Positions 58,955 through 64,000 of a stretch of 64,000 nt of DNA are shown piece by piece; the first letter of the stretch is position 1, and every line of letters begins with the position of its first letter. The stretch covers positions 434,001-498,000 of the forward strand of contig CAJQUW010005765.1 in NCBI GenBank assembly GCA_907163375.1. The letters are read 5' to 3'. Under the pieces are notes generated by a model, which worked only from the letters and a program-made list of their open reading frames with translations, did no database searches and was not told the origin of the DNA. Made by a program: the position numbers and the translations under genes. This stretch comes from Prostheceraeus crozeri (Eukaryota; Platyhelminthes; Polycladida; Euryleptidae).

Positions 58955-59911
58955 TGAATCCGTCGATTCAATTCAGCAAGGAATTAGAAGTGAATGGTAA
59001 AACGTGAAAGTGGTGCCTTCTCTTTCTCAGTCTATCGTAAGCGGACTCACACTGATAGTTACCTTCACCGTCAGTCTTCTCATCCACGGTCTGCGTTTAA
59101 GGGAGTCGTGAATTCTTTGACTTGCAGAGCAAAGTCTATTTGCTCACAACAACACATCGATGGTGAGAGGCAGCATCTGAGAAGTGCTTTACTGAGAAAT
59201 GGCTACAGTGAAGCTGAATTTAATCGGAGCTGGTTACAGAGATCCAGCCTTAATGACTGTGAGAATAAGACTTTTAGACACCCGATTCCATATATCAGAG
59301 GAGTGTCTGAAAATGAAAATACGGAGAAGTGATCCGGTATTATATCATTGTGTATTACTTCATCTCTCATGTGACTTTCCGTACATTCATACGTGACCAA
59401 GCTTGCAAGGCGAAACGTCGTGTATTAATAATATCTCTTCTTTTTTGTATCCGTTGAAACTTGGTTTTTTTCTCTCTACAGTGTCTGAAAGGATCGCGAC
59501 GGTTTTGAGAGAAGTTGATGTGGAAGCGACCTTGCAGCCGAGGACTACCCTCCGTTCCCTTCTTGTTAGGAAGAGACCAGAGCCCGCCACTTTACTTGGT
59601 TCTGTTTATAAAATTACATGTGAGGAGGCTGATTGTGACTGGGTCTATGTAGGTGAGACTGCTCGCCCCATTGAGCAGCGTCGGAAAGAACATTGTCGTG
59701 CTCTTCGAGACAAAGATGTTTCTCGCTCTGAATTGGCCCAACACTCAGTTTTTTGCAACCATAATATAGACACTCATAGTATCACTGTCATTGATAGAGA
59801 ACCAAGATGGAAGAAACGGATTGTGAAAGAGTCCTTATGGTCACGTCGTCTCAATTCATCTAATCGAGTGAAGCATTCTTTGAGTGCGGCCTGGGATTTT
59901 TGACTTAATTT
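58955..59911 (+). pseudogene. Penelope-like RT C-terminus and GIY-YIG endonuclease, plus strand
   Basis: Starts with LNPSIQFSKEL, then FSFSVYRKRTHTDSYLHRQS, HIDGERQHLRSALLRNGYSE and HPIPYIRGVSE. After a 169-bp interruption flanked by AGTGTCTGAAA (59301-59311 and 59481-59491) it resumes SERIATVLREVDVEATLQPR. The endonuclease reads LGSVYKITCEEADCDWVYVG, ETARPIEQRRKEH, an H motif (LAQHSVF) and IVKESLWSRRLNSSNRV, closing at 59901-59903. The endonuclease domain is intact in frame, which suggests a moderately young copy. Confidence 0.9.
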
Positions 59912-60337
59912 GTGTCCATTTTTTCTGTTTTGTATCTTCACAGCTAGTTACTTTGATTTTCTTACGTCTTTTTATTTCGATTTCGCATCATTTTACTGTT
60001 TTAATTTTGTCTAAGTAGTCCGGTCTTATCATTTTTTGTATGTGAGCAGAAAATATGCCTAAGTACGTTTACCTGAAATTTGGTGACGACTGATCTGTAT
60101 ACTTGAGGTCCCATTGAGAATATTATATGTATATCATACCGAACCGGATTTAAAGCTACAGGAAGAGCGATTTGGCTGATGTTTTTCTTCCTTAAGTTGT
60201 CAGATATACTATATTTGATGTTATTTTTAAATTATAAATGATAAACACCTATAAATTGGCAAAAATGCGTATGTTAATAAGTCAACAAAATAATACAAAA
60301 GTTGTGTACGTATTAAACTTCTTCATTGTCAGCTTAC
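59912..60337. other. gene-free intronic stretch
   Basis: Probable Penelope 3' tail followed by AT-rich intron. No exon seen. Confidence 0.4.
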
Positions 60338-60465
60338 ATTGCTGAGGCATCTGGTCCTCGAGGAATGTGGTTGTCAGATTCCCGCAAGTATGACCGCACC
60401 GCACCTCCATGGTGTGCTGGACGAGTTCGACTCCATAAGTAATGAGAAGAGCACAGCGCCATCAG
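60338..60465 (-). CDS. SPDYA: Speedy/RINGO-like, second exon in window
   Basis: The minus-strand exon starts after TTTCGTTGAAG and reads LMALCSSHYLWSRTRPAHHG, GAVRSYLRESDNHIPRGPDA. Vertebrate Speedy A has the corresponding SHYIWQRERSVHHSGAVRNY..LPRGP right after the Speedy core. It begins in phase 0, matching the phase-0 end of the exon at 61995. A donor (GCAAT/GTAAGC) lies at 60337; without splicing there, the frame would stop at once with ATG TAA. So the gene either ends here as a short protein or, more likely, continues to 55041 in phase 2. Speedy proteins bind and activate CDK1/CDK2 independently of cyclin phosphorylation and act in meiosis and at S/G2. Confidence 0.82.
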
Positions 60466-60939
60466 CTTCAACGAAATGTACACATTCTTGGAAATGAAAA
60501 ACATTGACTTCAATGAGGTCATGGAATGTTTGCATAATGATACGATGACATGAATCAGAATTACGCAACCACAAAAGATGAGTTTTCTCCATTTTAATCA
60601 AATGACACTAAGAATATCAATCCATGATCGACTTTGATGTTTCACTTCAACATGTTACTATAATCTACAGGGTAACCTGTAAGAAATCAAGAAATCTAAT
60701 GTACAGACAGCCCTATCTAGCAAAAGCAAGCACAACTTTATTCAGAAAGAGCTTTAGGGATTTTTAAGAAAATTATTGATCAAAGAATGTTGACGTATCA
60801 AAAAATCGTAAGAATGAAAAGCTTGATTCACCTTATAATCAATGTTACAATCGCAGAAATTATTAATTATTTATTATTATAAATAATTAATAATTATTAA
60901 TTATTTAGAAATTTACAATCGCAGAATTAGATTCATCTG
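60466..60939. other. intron with AT-palindrome
   Basis: An AT-only imperfect palindrome (ATTAATTATTTATTATTATA, about 60861-60905) lies between two copies of ACAATCGCAGAA. No coding content. Confidence 0.5.
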
Positions 60940-61540
60940 CGCGCGCTTCGGTTTCCTAGAAAGAAAGGGTTATATGCAGCCTTAATATCGAAATGGCACA
61001 TCACAGAATTAGACAACTTGCTCCTTCTCGAATGGATAATTCGTGTATCGCTTGCTATTGGAAATGGCAAACAATAAGCTGTCAGCAGAGGACACCAGAG
61101 CCAATGAGAGATGCGTGCGTGCTGTGATGTCACTTCGCATACACCCAAACACACATCCCTGTCTCGGCTTCGATTCAATGTATGCAATATACAGTGAGCA
61201 GTGCCGAGGAGAGAATGTGAAAACATCAAGTGAACTAATTTTCGTACGCCTGCTACTTTCTTTAATAATGATCGGAAGGGCCAACATTATGGAGAAAACT
61301 TGTGGGCAATGATCTGAATTCTTCGAATCTGAAGGAATTTTGGCTATCGAAGCACTTTGCTGGAACTCACATTAATCCGCAAGCGACGCACGACTTTTTT
61401 TCCTATCTCTGTAAGGTATTAGGAATTCCTTCTTGCCCACTTAATAGGTTCCTCTATGTGCCGTCAGTTTCGTATTAATCACACTTCTAGCAAACCGAAG
61501 CAGATAAACAAAATATTTAATTCTGTGGTTACAATATTGA
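60940..61540 (-). repeat. dispersed repeat B, copy 2
   Basis: Reverse-complement match to 14470-14707 plus 16525-16640, with the junction GAATTCAGATCATTGC uninterrupted at about 61311-61326. It therefore preserves the empty insertion site of the CAG-duplicating element. Located in the Speedy-like intron. Confidence 0.75.
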
Positions 61541-61994
61541 ACGTCCTTTTCCTACGTCCTTTCGGTAAGAAACTAATTAACCAAGCAATAATACTTTAGA
61601 CTACGCATATTCAATTATGGATTACATGTAGCTTTGATCGATGAATCTTTTTCGAACACAAATCGATGTTAGGTCTGCAATCAATGCATTTACAATCATC
61701 CAACTTTCAAAAATCGTAGATTAAAACTTTTTCTTCAAATGTTGGCTATCTAAACATCGTAGTAGGTTATGACTGTGACCTTAAAGGAAGTGCTTGACTT
61801 TTTCCATTTAGATAAAAAGACGCAACAAACATGAAGCAATTGTCATGGATAAGAGAATGCTCGTCTTTGATAATGATTGTGCTAAATGTTTGATGACGCA
61901 GTACTAATTTCTCGAACGTTGAATGGAGAAAGCAGCTGATATTTTTCGATAGAAATGCGGCATCCAAAATTAAACTGCTGAATCTAAAACTCAC
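61541..61994. other. intron, no feature
   Basis: AT-rich intronic sequence downstream of the Speedy core exon; nothing recognised. Confidence 0.4.
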
Positions 61995-62166
61995 CTCCTC
62001 ACAACAGCGGCGACTGACAATTGCTCGATAGTTCATTCGGGCCCAGAGATCTTCCTTTTTGGAAAGAAAGCTAACAAGCTTCTCTCTCCAGTACGGTCCA
62101 AGCGCCCAAGGAAATATTTCATACTTAAGATTTTCGTCATCCTCCTCCACATCATGGGCCAAATAT
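61995..62166 (-). CDS. SPDYA: Speedy/RINGO-like, core-domain exon
   Basis: The minus-strand exon is bounded by an acceptor (GCGGTATTCCAG) and a donor (GAGGAG/GTGAGT). It encodes [40 protein letters not shown] and [17 protein letters not shown]. This is diagnostic of the C-terminal half of the Speedy/RINGO core (compare [20 protein letters not shown] and SRRCCEE in vertebrate Speedy A), the CDK-binding fold that replaces a cyclin box. It starts in phase 2 and ends in phase 0. The preceding core exon (KYLLAMV..YF.RA) was not found before the window edge. All key core residues are present and no break is seen, so the gene looks functional. Confidence 0.93.
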
Positions 62167-62710
62167 CTGGAATACCGCTACAATATTAGTGCTTTTAAAA
62201 TGCAAGCATGTGCATGCAGCATTAATGTCATGCAACCGATAAATTTTCATGATGACTTGACGATACAAGACAATACACTTACTCATAAAAAATTGTAAGA
62301 AACAGAATTTTTAAGATAAGAAGTCATTTTGATAAATGTCAAAATTGTTTATGAAATTCATCAGCAAAATATAAATCCCATGTTACAATCAACAACATTC
62401 TGAGGAAAATTTGTCAGCACGTGATTCAAACAAATCGTGAGAAAGCAACGGATTTCTGTCTCTTTTGGATAACAGCAGCAGCAAGAGAAAGGAAGATACA
62501 AACTAGACAATTAATGATGAATAGTGATTAACGAAAATGAATCAATAATATAAATCCAATGATTTTGGCAAATCAATAAGCAGTAGTCTCACTTAAATCA
62601 ACGCTGGGTCAATTCTTGGAAGGACCCCAATTGGTTACCATTTTAGTGAAGAACACATTTCTTGCAAGTTTAATTTGAAAATTTAGGCATTCAAGTGCCA
62701 ATGTCGAATT
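62167..62710. other. intron or 5' region, no feature
   Basis: AT-rich. I looked for the upstream Speedy core exon on the minus strand and did not find it. Confidence 0.4.
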
Positions 62711-63210
62711 GTAATAGGTACGTGAAAAAACAAAAATCATTCCAGTGCACGAGTAAGTTAAAAACGCAGATCTTCTGTGTCAGACGTTTCGCGTACCAGC
62801 CGCTTTATCAATGGCAAAAATCTATTACAAATTTTACAGAGCGAGTTTATATAAAGATTTATTAAAACCATGATACGAGTTCGTGACGACGGTTTAGAGA
62901 CGGCTTCAATTTTCCAATTAACTGTGATTCACTGATACTACCAAAACCAGTATCAGCAAATCACAGTTAATTGGACGATTGAAGTCGACTCTAAACCGTC
63001 ATAGTTTTGCCAAAAATTTTGTATAAACTCGCTCTGTAATAGATTTTTGCCATCGATAAAGCAACTGGTAGGCTAAGCGTTTGGAGCATAAGATTGGCGT
63101 TTTTAACATACTCGTGCACTGGAATAATTTTTGGGGAGAGATTATCAACATTTTTGTTCTTTTCTTATTTTGAACCTCCCGACTAAATCCATCAACTATG
63201 TAATAGGTAC
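62711..63210. mobile_element. palindromic Penelope-related unit with paired hammerhead-like motifs
   Basis: A direct 11-bp duplication, GTAATAGGTAC (62711-62721 and 63200-63210), flanks a unit that is almost entirely an inverted repeat (about 62732-63134). Inner arms read ACGGTTTAGAGACGGCTTCA and ACAGTTAATTGG, with AGTATCAG and its complement around the centre. Each half holds a hammerhead-like string: minus strand TTGATAAAGCGGCTGG..GCGAAACGTC (62778-62812), and a decayed plus-strand copy at about 63050-63080. No coding sequence. Confidence 0.65.
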
Positions 63211-63500
63211 ACACGTGAACCTAACATGCACTGCAATATGCGCCAAGCAGCAATCTTAGAAGCAAGTGCTTGTACTAGCAAATGTCACATACACGCATTG
63301 TGATACAAACCATTATCAGACTTTTTTCTCATATTTTACTTCAGCTTTTGTTGCAAATAAGTCTATTATGTTTATTACAAAGACTTAACATCAAGCAAAA
63401 TTGTGAAAATACATGAGAGTAGCTCTACTGGAGCGTGTTATAACATTCAACAACAGCGAAGGACTGCAATCTAGTTACAGGACTGAATTCCATTTCATAC
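63211..63500. other. gene-free stretch
   Basis: Nothing recognised. Confidence 0.35.
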
Positions 63501-63514
63501 TATTCCATAGAATT

Positions 63515-63705
63515 ATTAGAAAAAGTATAGAGAAGCTCCAAGCTTCAACTTTCAATTTATTGACCAATATTTCGGTTTCTCAACCAGCATCAGGGTCAGA
63601 TAGCATTAATGAATGGCCCTGATGCTGATTAAGAAACCCAAATATTGGTCAATAAAATTAAAGTTGCAGCTTAGAGCTTCTCTATATTTTCTCATTATTT
63701 GATGT
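63515..63705. repeat. 190-bp palindrome with hammerhead-like motifs in both arms
   Basis: Arms share TATAGAGAAGCT, TTATTGACCAATATTT and CAGCATCAGGG. On the minus strand the left arm reads CCCTGATGCTGGTTGAGAAA then CCGAAATATTGGTC (about 63563-63595): CUGAUG, stem II GGUU/AACC, GAAA, and a downstream GUC. The right arm (63617-63650) is a slightly decayed plus-strand copy. Confidence 0.55.
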
Positions 63706-63734
63706 AATACTGTTAAAAGAAAATTCCAATATCT

Positions 63735-64000
63735 TTATATTTCACAGTGCTATAATCTCTATGATTATTGCTTCCATAATCTAGTTTATGCTTTCCAAAG
63801 TGTGCATAAATTTCAAAGAGTGCAATAAACAGTCTTTATTACACTCCTTCATTGAAATACATTAGCACATAGAAAGTTTTTCATCCTCTACAACGCAAAT
63901 CATGCATAGAATTTGCATAGAAATGCATGTACAATGGACAGAGAAGCAGGCTATCTGATTTCAAAATTGCTTTGGTTTGATTTTCAAATCATGTTAAGGA
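63735..64000 (+). repeat. direct repeat C, copy 2 (cut by window end)
   Basis: Matches 34960-35204 with very few differences and one short insertion (near 63893-63925). It continues past the window. Confidence 0.85.

Noticed and set aside
59301-59491. Canonical spliceosomal intron in the Penelope gene
   Set aside because: The 3' end looks like an acceptor, but using the only GT leaves the frame off by one; the flanking 11-bp repeat fits an insertion better.
1-64000. CRISPR arrays, operons, bacterial promoters or RBS
   Set aside because: No regularly spaced repeats or compact gene blocks; intron signals and transposon types are eukaryotic.
1-64000. tRNA or rRNA genes
   Set aside because: No intact cloverleaf or rRNA core was seen; the only tRNA-like signal is the SINE B box near 11436.

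Overview
This window looks like nuclear DNA of an animal, most likely a marine invertebrate. It is AT-rich and has spliced exons with GT-AG boundaries. It is crowded with eukaryotic transposons: mariner, hAT, a TTAA element, LINEs, many Penelope-like elements and one LTR retrotransposon. The octamer TAGGCCTA and its one-base variants recur, as I recall from several marine invertebrate genomes. I cannot name the species or phylum.

Host genes are few. The clearest is a Speedy/RINGO (SPDYA-like) cell-cycle activator gene on the minus strand at 62.2-54.8 kb. Three exons (62166-61995, 60465-60338, 55041-54827) join in compatible phases, and a fourth at 53982-53813 is possible. Its 5' exons lie beyond the right edge or were not found. 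Its 5.3-kb intron holds Penelope, LINE and Tc1/mariner debris. A terminal exon at 9.46-9.97 kb (+) encodes a two-pass membrane protein with a PPxY motif and a polyadenylation signal. A first coding exon at 41.41-41.75 kb (+) encodes a possible small secreted cysteine-containing protein. Two weaker ORFs (34.2 and 45.2 kb) are flagged.

Layout: 0-5 kb, a TA-flanked hairpin MITE and a decayed LINE (-). 4.8-7.2 kb, a long mariner with 27-bp terminal repeats. 8-16.5 kb, a membrane-protein exon among copies of a hAT MITE, a SINE, a CRE-rich MITE, and a 3-bp-TSD element that contains one of the hAT MITEs. 17.9-28.8 kb, a Penelope element whose RT and GIY-YIG endonuclease are separated by an 8.46-kb insert with inverted TGACGCA-rich ends; that insert itself holds Penelope pieces and a TTAA element. 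29.6-30.4 kb, a 754-bp near-perfect foldback. 30.5-31.2 kb, another Penelope fragment. 35.7-38.9 kb, a truncated foldback, a MITE piece, and a hAT (ZBED5-like) element with a perfect 8-bp target duplication. 45.7-47.1 kb, a second hAT with a perfect 8-bp duplication. 50.9-53.2 kb, a young but broken Ty3/Gypsy element with identical LTRs. 54-62 kb, the Speedy-like gene and its intronic repeats. 62.7-63.7 kb, two palindromic units with hammerhead-like motifs. The right edge holds a near-identical copy of sequence at 34.96 kb.

The window is mainly a record of layered transposition around a few host exons. The most unusual items are the 8.46-kb insert with AP-1/CRE-like terminal arrays, the long inverted repeats, and the repeated hammerhead-like motifs tied to Penelope-like ends.
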